Source: Lota lota (lineage: Eukaryota; Chordata; Actinopteri; Gadiformes; Lotidae). Taken from it: DNA of 64,000 nucleotides. Of this stretch, positions 1 to 12,350 are shown piece after piece. The position numbers were made by a program, and so were the translations under genes. The stretch lies in NCBI GenBank assembly GCA_026745465.1, contig JACYXH010000126.1:158918-222917 (forward strand). Reading direction: 5' to 3'. Every line of letters starts with the position of its first letter. Within the stretch, counting starts at the first letter, position 1. Below the pieces are notes generated by a model. It worked only from the letters and a program-made list of their open reading frames with translations, made no database searches and was not told the DNA's origin.

Positions 1-217
1 AGGTCTCTGTATCGCGTTTGGACAAAAGCCTTTCTACATATTAAAGTGATAGGAAATAGTATTATTCTCGAAACAACATTTTTGATGATAGTTTATCTGC
101 ATGCATGAAACACACGTCATAGAAATTATTAATTGAAAAGAAACTATTCTAACCAATATAAAATCTGCAAGTAACGAAGATATATGGGATCGGCGCTGAG
201 CCACGTTACTGTAAACT

Positions 218-2032
218 ATGGAAGGTAAGCTGTGTTTATCTTAATGCGTAAGGGGCAAACAGTTGACTTTGATCATGCCTGGCCTACTGTATACTGTATA
301 CTGAAACACATGTATTTTTTTTATTATTGATCTGAATTTAAACGAACGATCAGGGTCGTCGTACATTTTTATTTTTTTATGTTGTGAGGGAACAAGTTGG
401 TGCAACAAACGGTTTTATATTTACCCCAATAAAGAAGAGTTGATTAATTAATTAACTATCACGTTTGCATGCTGTCATTTTATACTGCCTTGTTTGGTTT
501 GTCTTTCAGGGGAGCTTTTGAGGATCCGTTCTGAATTTGTGCAGAGAGTTTCAAACCCAGTTATCAAAGGTCTCCTGGATGACCTTTTGCATCATGAAGT
601 GTTGAGTTTCGAGGAAAAGGACTCTGTGATGGAGAACCAGACAAACACAACGGACCAAGCACGTTGTCTGATCGACATGGTGATCTGGAAAGGGGACAGA
701 GCAAGTCAGACAATGATTGATAATATGAAGGATAGGGACCCAGAATTATGCATCACCCTGGGTCTGATCTCTTATCCTGCTGCTCATGTTGGTGAGTTGT
801 AGCTATGAATGTATTTTTTAAGACATTGTCACTGCCAACTTTGTTTTGTCAAGACATTACATTTATTTAGCAGACAAAGTAATTGTTAAACAGATGTTTA
901 GAATATGACCTCCTGCCTGTGCTAGTACATGTGTACTAAGCTGTTCTTCTCTGTAAAGTAATTGTTGAACACATGTTTAGAATAGGACCTCCTGCCTGTG
1001 CTAGTACATGTGTACTAAGCTGCTCCCCTCAGGATGGGGATAGGATCAAAGATATCAGTTACGGGAGAGGAGCGAGTGGACCCAAATGTACGACACAGAC
1101 ACACTGACACGGGGTAAATAATACAAGTGCTTTACTGAGGAGAACCAAAGAGTAAGGCTGGAAACAGGAGGACGAGGTAAGGGGCTTGATAGCAGGCGGG
1201 TAGTCAGGCAGGCGAGGGTTTGGCAACAGACAGGTAGTCAGGCAGGCGAGGGTTCGGCAACAGACAGGTAGTCGGACAGGCTGAACAAAGAGAGAAGACA
1301 GTTTAGTGCAAGCAATTGACACTATGGCAATCTGAACAAGAGGAAGGGCCAGGGACGAGGTACTGACTGTGAAGTTTAAACAACGATCTAGCGATGACTG
1401 CTTGGAGATCCGGGGTTGATATAGTGAGTGCTAATGAAAACTGCCGGCCGGTGTGTAGACAGAGGGAGATGAATGGATGATGTAGAAGAAAGACAATGGC
1501 TAGGTAGCAGAAGTGGACGGCGTGACAATATCAGATGGGTCTTCTAAAGTTTAAATATTTACAAGATCAAACAAATTCTTTACATATTTACACGATATGA
1601 ACACCCTCATCCAGAGATCCAGAGAGAAAGACTGAGAGACAAACAAACTTTTTCGGAGAAGAATCAGAGAATATATTTTTCTGTGCTGTGCGTATGTATT
1701 ATATTTGCATAAGTGATGGCGCTTATCGTATAGTCACTATACGATAAGCGCCATCACTCTGGTCTCATGCAAATATAATGGTATATAGTGGTGCACTATA
1801 CTTTAGTGCACCACTTTCTCCCGCTTCGAAAAATGCCAATCTACTGAAAGTTTCAGAGTCAACGTAAAAAGTCACTAAATCTAGTGAGAAGGTCGCTAAG
1901 CAACACTGAGGGGAACTGGACAAACTGATTGGTTATCGACATCATGCTTTCATTGTTACAGAGCTGGACGGTTTGGTGCTGCACACTTGTACAGCAGGAA
2001 GAAGAAGACAAAGATACTGCACTGATCCGTGA
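218..2032 (+). CDS. CARD-domain protein, possibly a complete CARD-only gene (three exons)
   Basis: Proposed exons are 218-224 (ATG GAA G, then GTAAGC donor), 510-791 (after a TCTTTCAG acceptor, ending before GTGAGT) and 1962-2032 (after TTACAG, ending TGA). Phases join as 1 to 1, giving about 119 residues. Residues ~4-90 form a CARD death fold, with the family patterns LLDDLL, an ENQT turn, ARCLID and KGDRASQ, closest in feel to caspase-1, ICEBERG and NLR CARDs. CARDs pair with other CARDs in inflammasome and apoptosis signalling in the cytosol. The third exon adds ~23 residues (LDGLVL, then an Arg-rich run) with no known domain. ATTAAA lies at 2122-2127. If exon 3 is real, this is a CARD-only protein able to act as a decoy or adaptor; if not, the exons are the front of a longer gene broken by the array. 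The CARD is seen directly; the gene model is inferred. Confidence 0.6.
510..791 (+). CDS. CARD exon
   Basis: This single open exon holds the entire CARD. It has a good polypyrimidine acceptor at 501-509 and a consensus donor (G|GTGAGT) at 792. The start of the reading frame fits the upstream ATGGAAG mini-exon exactly, so the protein would begin M-E-G-E-L-L-R-I-R. No stop or frameshift is present, so the exon looks functional. Confidence 0.8.
1059..1527. mobile_element. Solo-LTR-like element in the CARD gene intron
   Basis: A ~469-bp element flanked by the direct repeat ATATCAG (1052-1058 and 1528-1534), probably a 5-bp target duplication plus chance matches. It starts TTACGGG and ends GTGACA. 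It contains a purine-rich minisatellite (GTAGTCAGGCAGGCGAGGG-type repeats at about 1200-1280). The GGACCCAAA and GACACA blocks near the left end recur in the element at 48103-48657, so both belong to one family. No internal coding region remains. Confidence 0.5.
1698..1814. repeat. Nested perfect palindromes (long hairpin plus second hairpin)
   Basis: Arms 1712-1734 and 1736-1758 are perfectly complementary over 23 bp around a single C. Outside them, 1698-1710 and 1767-1779 are a second perfect 13-bp inverted pair (ATTATATTTGCAT and its complement). A separate hairpin follows directly: arms 1788-1798 and 1804-1814 (GTGGTGCACTA) with a 5-nt loop. No coding potential. It could be a tiny foldback MITE or a structured intronic RNA. 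The geometry is seen directly; the function is unknown. Confidence 0.75.
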
Positions 2033-2240
2033 TATATCATAATTATGTAGCTATCAATTATATATAATATATCATTAGGTTGATTGATAATTTGTTGTAT
2101 ACACATTTGGTTCAAAACGTTATTAAAAAGGCTACGTTTTGTTAATGTTTAAACTGTTGCCTACTTGAAACCTCTCACTCTTATGTGAGAGCTGTTCAGA
2201 GAGCTGCTCTGAAAAGAGCTGCTCTGAGCGCTTATTATTA

Positions 2241-2834
2241 GGGTGTCGAGCACGAAGTGCAAGACAACCTATTGTAATTGTTAGTTTTATTATTAGGGTG
2301 TCGAGCACGAAGTGCAAGACAACCTATTGTAATTGTTAGTTTTATTATTAGGGTGTCGAGCACGAAGTGCAAGACAACCTATTGTTATTGTTAGTTTTAT
2401 TAGGGTGTCGAGCACGAAGTGCAAGACAACCTATTGTAATTGTTAGTTTTATTAGGGTGTCGAGCACGAAGTGCAAGACAACCTATTGTAATTGTTAGTT
2501 TTATTATTATTATTATTATTATTAGGGTGTCGAGCACGAAGTGCAAGACAACCTATTGTAATTGTTAGTTTTATTATTAGGGTGTCGAGCACGAAGTGCA
2601 AGACAACCTATTGTAATTGTTAGTTTTATTAGGGTGTCGAGCACGAAGTGCAAGACAACCTATTGTAATTGTTAGTTTTATTAGGGTGTCGAGCACGAAG
2701 TGCAAGACAACCTATTGTAATTGTTAGTTTTATTATTAGGGTGTCGAGGACGAAGTCCAAGACAACCTATTGTAATTGTTAGTTTTATTAGGGTGTCGAG
2801 CACGAAGTGCAAGACAACCTATTGTTATTGTTAG

Positions 2835-2842
<8 letters not shown>
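2241..2842 (+). repeat. Hairpin minisatellite, 11 monomers (head of unit 1)
   Basis: GGGTGTCGAG starts at 2241, 2296, 2351, 2403, 2455, 2525, 2580, 2632, 2684, 2739 and 2791. Spacing is 52 or 55 bp, set by one extra ATT, except one 70-bp step from microsatellite growth. All monomers keep a GCAC-GAA-GTGC hairpin except that at 2739, which reads GGAC-GAA-GTCC: both stem strands changed together. Confidence 0.9.
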
Positions 2843-2884
<42 letters not shown>

Positions 2885-4735
2885 CGCCAAAATCGACTTA
2901 CACAGCCTAAACCGCTGTGACCAAAGGTCTGAAACTTGCTACAGCTGTAGAAGTAGACAACAGAAGATCTGTGTGAAAAAATTGCAGTGATCAGCCCAAA
3001 GGTGGCGCTATAGCAATTGTCTGAAAATGCAAACTTTGAACAAGCATATCTCCTGACCCCTTAAACCTAGAGTCATGAAACTTTAACCATATATGCATCT
3101 CCTCATGCTAAACAAATCTGCCTCAAGAACCTATGACTTCCGCCAGGATAGATTTCCCGCCATTTTGAATTTTAAGAAAAACACTAAAATCCCTAAGAAT
3201 CCTAGTTTTTTTTAGATAGACATAAATCCTTTGGCAGACATTATCTATAGCCCTATATCCTTCATATGACGAGAAGTGAAGTCTGTACACTAAAATTAAT
3301 AGCCAATAGGAGTCATTAAAGTCGAAAAGGGTGTGGCCTAAAAACTAAAATGCTTATATCGACATGAAGATAGAGTCCTATGATCTTGAACCCAATTATA
3401 AAGTTTCTTAGAAGTAAATTCTAAACAAGATGGCACCCATCATTTTTTAATTGGGGCGTGGCATCAAAAAGGGCGTGGTTATGGCTAAAATGACCATAGC
3501 TCCTAGACTGATTGTTTGATTTGAGCGGGACCAACTGTGAAATAATCAAGGTCATAAACTCCAACTGCCCAAGTAAAATTAAGTTGATTTAAAAAAACAA
3601 AATGGCCGCCAGATGCAAAAAACTGTCTGAATGGCTTTAAATGCTATTTACGACATCAAGACGGTCTCCTATGATCTTGAGTAAAATTAAAAAGTTGTTG
3701 GGCATGTAATTCTGAACAAGATGACGTTTTCACATTTTCAATTTTGCTGAATAAATATGGCCGCCAGAGTTTAAAAACGGTCAAAATGGACGTAAATGCG
3801 TTTTTCAACATCAGTATGGATTCCTATGATCTTAAACCCAATTAATAAGTTGTTGGGCATGAAATTCTGAACAAGATGAAATTGTCAAATGTTCAATTTT
3901 TTTAAACAAAAAAGCCACCGGAGGCTAAATACTGTCGTATTGACGTAAATGCGTTTTTCGATATCAAGATGGACTCCTATGATCTTGAGTCCAATATAAA
4001 CGTTGTTGGGCATGACATTATGAACAAGATTACATTTTCACTTTTTCTATTTTGGTAAAACAACATGGCCGCCAGAGGCTACAAACGGTCAGAATGGACG
4101 TAAATGCGTTTTTCGATATCAGGATTGACTCCTATGACCTTGAGTCCAATATAAAAGTTGTTGGTCATCACATTCTGAACAAGATGACATCTTCACTTTT
4201 TCGATTTTGGTACAACACAATGGCCACCAGAGGCGTAAAACTGTCGGAATGGACGTAAATGCGTTTTCCGACATACGTATGGATTCCTATGATCTTGAGT
4301 CCAATGGAAATGTTGTTGGGCACGAAATTCTGAACAAGATAGCATTCTCCTAATATTTCTATCCGCAACAACCTGGCCGCCAGAGGCTAAAAACGGTCGG
4401 AATGGGCTTAAAATGCGTTTTCAGAAATCTATATGGACTCCTATAATCTTGATTATAATAGAAAAGTTGTTCAGCATGAAATTCTGAACAAGATAGATAT
4501 CTCACTTTTCCAATTATGCCCAAAAACATGGCTGCCAGAGGCTCAAAACGGTGAGAATGCCTTGATTCCAATCCCATTGAACCACTCTTACTATCATTAT
4601 CTTCATACTGTATGACAATATATAATACTTTTCTCTCACTTTTCTAAACAGTAAAAGTCAACCTAAAGTGTGTGTGTGTGTCTGAAGCTATCATTTCTTT
4701 AAAAACAGTTTACAATAAAAGCATAACTGCCATAG

Positions 4736-4771
<36 letters not shown>

Positions 4772-5324
4772 TGAAGCTGTCATTACATTAACAACAACCC
4801 ATTCATTATCATTATCTTCATACTGTATGACAATATATAAAACGTTTCTCTCACTTTTCTAAACAGTGTTTGATCAAAGTAAACCTAAAGTGTGTGTGTG
4901 TCTGAAGCTGTCATTACATTAAAAACAATCCATTTACTATCATTATCTTCATACTGGATGACAATATATAATACTTCCTTGATTCAAACCTAAAACAATA
5001 CAGTACAATGTCAGCAGTAAGCACTGACCTAACTGTTTGCAATGTTGATGCAATGCACTTGCCACTTTTGTGTGTGTGTGTGTGTGTGTGTCTAAATGCT
5101 ATGCCAGTTATGATTCTATTTTAAAGCGTTAAAGAAGCGTAACTGCTGAACCCTGACTTTGATACACTTTCTTAAAACATTGAAGGCTAAATCACCGCCA
5201 TTAAGCTGAGGCCGTTCCAACCTCATCTACTCTATAAAATCTGTAAAAGTCTTACTGGTCTTACTGGTCTGCCTCGTCTGCACAAGCCTCGACACCCGGT
5301 TATCGCTGCTTGCAGCTTTAATTA
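2241..5324 (+). repeat. Array unit 1 (alpha head, long GT-rich tail)
   Basis: The longest unit, with 11 head monomers. The body begins near 2884 (CCGCCAAAATCG, CTGTGACCAAAGG: the alpha head). Seven ~155-bp monomers are anchored at 3602, 3757, 3911, 4064, 4220, 4373 and 4528. The tail is the long type with (GT)n at about 4739-4770. It ends CTCGACACCC...GCAGCTTTAATT at about 5323. Confidence 0.8.
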
Positions 5325-6892
5325 GGGTGTCGAGCACGAAGTGCAAGACAACCTATTGTAATTGTTAGTTTTATTATTATTATTAGGGTGTCGAGCACGA
5401 AGTGCAAGACAACCTATTGTAATTGTTAGTTTTATTATTATTAGGGTGTCGAGCACGAAGTGCAAGACAACCTATTGTTATTGTTAGTTTTATTATTATT
5501 ATTCCGCCACGTTTGACTTACACAGCCTAAACCGCTCAGCCACTTTTTATGAAACTTTGCACAGCTATAGAGGAGGACTACAGAAGATCTGTCTAAAAAA
5601 ATTGGACTGATTGGCCCAAAGGTGGCGCTATAGCAATCGTCTGAAAATGCTAACTTTGAACAAGCATATCTCCTGCCCCCTTTGACCTACAGTCATGAAA
5701 CTTTGACCATAGATGCATCTCCTCATGCTGAACAAATCTGCCTCAAGAACCTATGACTTCCGCCAGGATAGATTTCCCGCCATTTTGAATTATGTGAAAA
5801 ACACTAAAATCCCTAAGGATCCTAGGTTTTTTGAAATAGATAATAATCCTTTGGCACACGTCATTAATAGACCAATGCCTTTCACCTAACGATAAGAGAA
5901 GTTTGTACACTAAAAGGAATAGCCAATAGGAGTCATTAAAGTCGAAAAGGGTGTGGCCTAAAAACTAAAATGCTTATATCGACATCAAGATGGTGTCCTA
6001 TGATCTTGAGTCCAATTACAAAGTTGCTTAGAACTAAATTCTGAACAAGATGGCGCCCATCATGTTTCAATTGGGGCGTGGCATCAAAAGGGGCGTGGTT
6101 ATTACAAAAATGACCACAGCTCCTAGAGGGATGGTTGGATTTGAGCGGGACCAACTGTCACACAATCAGGGTTCAAATCCCCAAATGCTTAAATAAGGTT
6201 TAAGTTGATTGAAAAAACAACATGGCCGCCAGACGAACAAAACTGAAAAATTGATTGAAATGCTTTTTACGATATCAGGATTGATTCCTATGATCTTAAG
6301 TCCAACAAAATGTTGTTGGGCATGGAATTCTGAACAAGATGACGTTTTCACTTTTTCTATTTTGGTAAAACAACATGGCCGCCAGAGGCTAAAAACGGTC
6401 AGAATGGACGTAAATGCGTTTTTCGATATCAGGATGGATTCCTATGATCTTGTGTCCAATACAAATGTTGTTGGGCATGGAATTCTGAACAAGATGACAT
6501 TTTCAGATCTTCACATTTGGTGAAACAACATGGCCGCCAGAGGCTAAAAACGGTCGGAATGGGCTTAAAATGCGTTTTCGGAAATCTATATGGACTCCTA
6601 TAATCTTGATTATAATAGAAAAGTTGTTCAGCATGAAATTCTGAACAAGATAGATATCTCACTTTTCCAATTATGCCCAAAAACATGGCTGCCAGAGGCT
6701 CAAAACGGTGAGAATGCCTTGATTCCAATCCCATTGAACCACTCTTACTATCATTATCTTCATACTGTATGACAATATATAATACTTTTCTCTCACTTTT
6801 CTAAACAGTAAAAGTCAACCTAAAGTGTGTGTGTGTGTCTGAAGCTATCATTTCTTTAAAAACAGTTTACAATAAAAGCATAACTGCCATAG

Positions 6893-6970
<78 letters not shown>

Positions 6971-7522
6971 TGAAGCTGTCATTACATTAACAACAACCCA
7001 TTCATTATCATTATCTTCATACTGTATGACAATATATAAAACGTTTCTCTCACTTTTCTAAACAGTGTTTGATCAAAGTAAACCTAAAGTGTGTGTGTGT
7101 CTGAAGCTGTCATTACATTAAAAACAATCCATTTACTATCATTATCTTCATACTGTATGACAATATATAATACTTCCTTGATTTAAACCTAAAACAATAC
7201 AGTACAATGTCAGCAGTAAGCACTGACCTAACTGTTTGCAATGTGGATGCAATGCACTTGCCACTTTTGTGTGTGTGTGTGTGTGTCTAAATGCTATGCC
7301 AGTTATGATTCTATTTTAAAGCGTTAAAGAAGCGTAACTGCTGAACCCTGACTTTGATACACTTTCTTAAAACATTGAAGGCTAAATCACCGCAATTAAG
7401 CTGAGGCCGTTCCAACCTCATCTACTCTATAAAATCTGTAAAAGTCTTACTGGTCTTACTGGTCTGCCTCGTCTGCACAAGCCTCGACACCCGGTAATCG
7501 CTGCTTGCAGCTTTAATTATTA
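5325..7522 (+). repeat. Array unit 2 (gamma head, long GT-rich tail)
   Basis: Three head monomers (5325, 5386, 5444), body at 5504 opening CCGCCACGTTTGAC, a head version unique to this unit. Only four ~155-bp anchors remain (6222, 6375, 6530, 6685). The (GT)n tract is the longest in the array, about 6896-6968. The tail closely matches unit 1. Confidence 0.8.
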
Positions 7523-7731
7523 GGGTGTCGAGCACGAAGTGCAAGACAACCTATTGTTATTGTTAGTTTTATTATTAGGGTGTCGAGCACGAAGTGCAAG
7601 ACAACCTATTGTTATTGTTAGTTTTATTAGGGTGTCGAGCACGAAGTGCAAGACAACCTATTGTAATTGTTAGTTTTATTATTATTAGGGTGTCGAGCAC
7701 GAAGTGCAAGACAACCTATTGTAATTGTTAG

Positions 7732-7762
<31 letters not shown>

Positions 7763-9823
7763 CCGTTAAAATCGATTTACACAGCCTAAACCGCTGTGTC
7801 GCATTTTATGAAACTTTGTACATCTGTAGAGGGTGCCAACATAAGATCTGTGTGAACAAATTTGCACTGATCAACCCAAAGGTGGCGCTATAGCAATCGT
7901 CTGAAAATGCAAACTTTGAACAAGCATATCACCTGACCCCTATGACCTACAGTCATGAAACTTTGACCATATATGCATCTTCACATGCTGAACAAATCTG
8001 CCTCAAGAACCTATGACGTCCGTCAGGATAGATTTTCCGCCATTTTGAATTTTGTGAAAAACACTAAAATCCCTAAGAATCCTAGGTTCTTTGAGATAGA
8101 CATAAATCCTTTGGCAGACATCATCTATAGACCTATATCCTTCATATGACGGGAAATGAAGTCTGTACACTAAAAGTAATAGCCAATAGGAGTCATTAAA
8201 AACGAAAAGGGTGTGGCCTAAAAACTAAAATGCTTATATCGACATGAAGATAGAGTCCTATGATCTTGAACCCAATTACAAAGTTTCTTAGAAGTAAATT
8301 CTAAATAAGATGGCACCCATCATTTTTTTATTGGGGCGTGGCATCAAAAAGGGCGTGGTTATGGCTAAAATGACCATAGCTCCTAGATTGATTGTTTGAT
8401 TGGAGCGGGACCAACTGTGAAATAATCAAGGTCATAAACTCCAACTGCCCAAGTAAAATTAAGTTGATTTAAAAAAACAAAATGGCCGCCAGATGCAAAA
8501 AACTGTCCGAATGGCTTTAAATGCTATTTACGACATCAAGACGGTCTCCTATGATCTTGAGTAAAATTAAAAAGTTGTTGGGCATGAAATTCTGAACAAG
8601 ATGACGTTTTCACATTTTCAATTTTGCTGAATAAATATGGCCGCCAGAGGCTAAAAACGGTCAAAATGGACGTAAATGCGTTTTTCAACATCAGTATGGA
8701 TTCCTATGATCTTAAACCCAATTAATAAGTTGTTGGGCATGAAATTCTGAACAAGATGAAATTGTCAAATGTTCAATTTTAGTAAACAAAAAAGCCACCA
8801 GAGGCTAAATACTGTCGTATTGACGTAAATGCGTTTTTCGATATCAAGATGGACTCCTATGATCTTGAGTCCAATATAAACGTTGTTGGGCATGACATTA
8901 TGAACAAGATTACATTTTCACTTTTTCTATTTTGGTAAAACAACATGGCCGCCAGAGGCTACAAACGGTCAGAATGGACGTAAATGCGTTTTTCGATATC
9001 AGGATGGACTCCTATGACCTTGAGTCCAATATAAAAGTTGTTGGTCATCACATTCTGAACAAGATGACATCTTCACTTTTTCGATTTTGGTACAACAAAA
9101 TGGCCAACAGAGGCGTAAAACTGTCGGAATGGACGTAAATGCGTTTTTCCGACATACGTATGGATTCCTATGATCTTGAGTCCAATGGAAATGTTGTTGG
9201 GCATGAAATTCTGAACAAGATAGCATTCTCATAATATTTCTATCCGCAACAACCTGGCCGCCAGAGGCAAAATATCGTCAGAATGGGCTTAAAATGCGTT
9301 TTCAAAACTCTATATGGACTCCTATCATCTTGAGTATGATACAAAAGTTGTTCAGCATAACATTCTGAACAAGATACATTTCTCACTTTTCCAATTATGC
9401 CCAGAAACATGGCTACCAGAGGCTCAAAACTGTTAGGATGCCATGATTCCAATCCCATTGAACCACTCTTACTATCATTATCTTCATACTGTATGATTAA
9501 CTTTCAGCTTATTCCTTGATTTAAAACAACACCAAACTGACCAAACTGTTTGCAATGTTGATGCAATGCACTTGTCACTACCGTGTGTGTCTAAATGCTG
9601 TGCCAGTTATGATTCTATTTTAAAGCGTTAAACGAGCGTAACTGCTGAACCCTGACTTTGATACACTTTCTTAAAACATTGAAGGCTAAATCACCGCAAT
9701 TAAGCTGAGGCCGTTCCAACCTCATCAACTGTATAAAATCTGTAAAAGTCTTACTGGTCTTACTGGTCTGCCTCGTCTGCACAAGCCTCGACACCCGGTA
9801 ATCGCTGCTTGCAGCTTTAATTA
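7523..9823 (+). repeat. Array unit 3 (beta head, short tail)
   Basis: Four head monomers (7523, 7578, 7630, 7688). The body at 7763 opens CCGTTAAAATCGATT and reads GTGTCGCATTTTATG: the beta head. The tail is the short form (ATGATTAACTTTCAGC) without the large GT tract. Confidence 0.8.
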
Positions 9824-9867
9824 GGGTGTCGAGCACGAAGTGCAAGACAACCTATTGTTATTGTTAG

Positions 9868-9902
<35 letters not shown>

Positions 9903-11753
9903 CGCCAAAATCGACTTACACAGCCTAAACCGCTGTGACCAAAGGTCTGAAACTTGCTACAGCTGTAGAAGTAGACAACAGAAGATCTGTGTGAAAAAAT
10001 TGCAGTGATCGGCCCAAAGGTGGCGCTATAGCAATCGTCTGAAAATCCAAACTTTGAACAAGCATATCTCCTGACCCCTTTGACCTAGAGTCATGAAACT
10101 TTAACCATATATGCATCTCCTCATGCTAAACAAATCTGCCTCAAGAACCTATGACTTCCGCCAGGATAGATTTCCCGCCATTTTGAATTTTAAGAAAAAC
10201 ACTAAAATCCCTAAGAATCCTAGGTTTTTTGAGATAGACATAAATCCTTTGGCAGACATCATCTATAGCCTTATATCCTTCATATGACGAGAAGTGAAGT
10301 CTGTACCCTAAACGTAATAGCCAATAGGAGTCATTAAAGTCAAAAAGGGTGTGGCCTAAAAACTAAAATGCTTATATTGACATGAAGATAGAGTCCTATG
10401 ATCTTGAACCCAATTACAAAGTTTCTTAGAAGTAAATTCTAAACAAGATGGCTTCCATCATTTTTTAATTGGGGCGTGGCATCAAAAAGGGCGTGGTTAT
10501 GGCTAAAATGACCATAGCTCCTAGACTGATTGTTTGATTTGAGCGGGACCAACTGTGAAATAATCAAGGTCATAAACTCCAACTGCCCAAGTAAAATTAA
10601 GTTGATTTAAAAAAACAAAATGGCCGCCAGATGCAAAAAACTGTCCGAATGGCTTTAAATGCTATTTACGACATCAAGACGGTCTCCTATGATCTTGAGT
10701 AAAATTAAAAAGTTGTTGGGCATGAAATTCTGAACAAGATGACGTTTTCACATTTTCAATTTTGCTGAATAAATATGGCCGCCAGAGGCTAAAAACGGTC
10801 AAAATGGACGTAAATGCGTTTTTCAACATCAGTATGGATTCCTATGATCTTAAACCCAATTAATAAGTTGTTGGGCATGAAATTCTGAACAAGATGAAAT
10901 TGTCAAATGTTCAATTTTGTTAAACAAAAAAGCCACCAGAGGCTAAATACTGTCGTATTGACGTAAATGCGTTTTTCGATATCAAGATGGACTCCTATGA
11001 TCTTGAGTCCAATATAAACGTTGTTGGGCATGACATTATGAACAAGATTACATTTTCACTTTTTCTATTTTGGTAAAACAACATGGCCGCCAGAGGCTAC
11101 AAACGGTCAGAATGGACGTAAATGCGTTTTTCGATATCAGGATTGACTCCTATGACCTTGAGTCCAATATAAAAGTTGTTGGTCATCACATTCTGAACAA
11201 GATGACATCTTCACTTTTTCGATTTTGGTACAACACAATGGCCACCAGAGGCGTAAAACTGTCGGAATGGACGTAAATGCGTTTTCCGACATACGTATGG
11301 ATTCCTATGATCTTGAGTCCAATGGAAATGTTGTTGGGCACGAAATTCTGAACAAGATAGCATTCTCATAATATTTCTATCCGCAACAACCTGGCCGCCA
11401 GAGGCTAAAAACGGTCGGAATGGGCTTAAAATGCGTTTTCAGAAATCTATATGGACTCCTATAATCTTGATTATAATAGAAAAGTTGTTCAGCATGAAAT
11501 TCTGAACAAGATAGAAATCTCACTTTTCCAATTATGCCCAAAAACATGGCTGCCAGAGGCTCAAAACGGTGAGAATGCCTTGATTCCAATCCCATTGAAC
11601 CACTCTTACTATCATTATCTTCATACTGTATGACAATATATAATACTTTTCTCTCACTTTTCTAAACAGTAAAAGTCAACCTAAAGTGTGTGTGTGTGTC
11701 TGAAGCTATCATTTCTTTAAAAACAGTTTACAATAAAAGCATAACTGCCATAG

Positions 11754-11801
<48 letters not shown>

Positions 11802-12350
11802 TGAAGCTGTCATTACATTAACAACAACCCATTCATTATCATTATCTTCATACTGTATGACAATATATAAAACGTTTCTCTCACTTTTCTAAACAGTGTT
11901 TGATCAAAGTAAACCTAAAGTGTGTGTGTGTCTGAAGCTGTCATTACATTAAAAACAATCCATTTACTATCATTATCTTCATACTGTATGACAATATATA
12001 ATACTTCCTTGATTCAAACCTAAAACAATACAGTACAATGTCAGCAGTAAGCACTGACCTAACTGTTTGCAATGTTGATGCAATGCACTTGCCACTTTTG
12101 TGTGTGTGTGTGTGTGTGTCTAAATGCTATGCCAGTTATGATTCTATTTTAAAGCGTTAAAGAAGCGTAACTGCTGAACCCTGACTTTGATACACTTTCT
12201 TAAAACATTGAAGGCTAAATCACCGCCATTAAGCTGAGGCCGTTCCAACCTCATCTACTCTATAAAATCTGTAAAAGTCTTACTGGTCTTACTGGTCTGC
12301 CTCGTCTGCACAAGCCTCGACACCCGGTAATCGCTGCTTGCAGCTTTAAT
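9824..12350 (+). repeat. Array unit 4 (alpha head, long GT-rich tail)
   Basis: One head monomer at 9824, then (ATT)n and an alpha body at 9902. Internal and tail sequence nearly match unit 1, with (GT)n at about 11757-11800. It runs straight into the (ATT)n of unit 5. Confidence 0.8.

Noticed and set aside
1059..1322. Cys/Pro-rich minus-strand frame
   Set aside because: It is generated by the minisatellite inside the solo-LTR-like element.
2241..2842. A CRISPR-like array (regular hairpin repeats)
   Set aside because: The linkers are nearly identical, not unique spacers; there are no cas genes and the genome is eukaryotic. It is a minisatellite.
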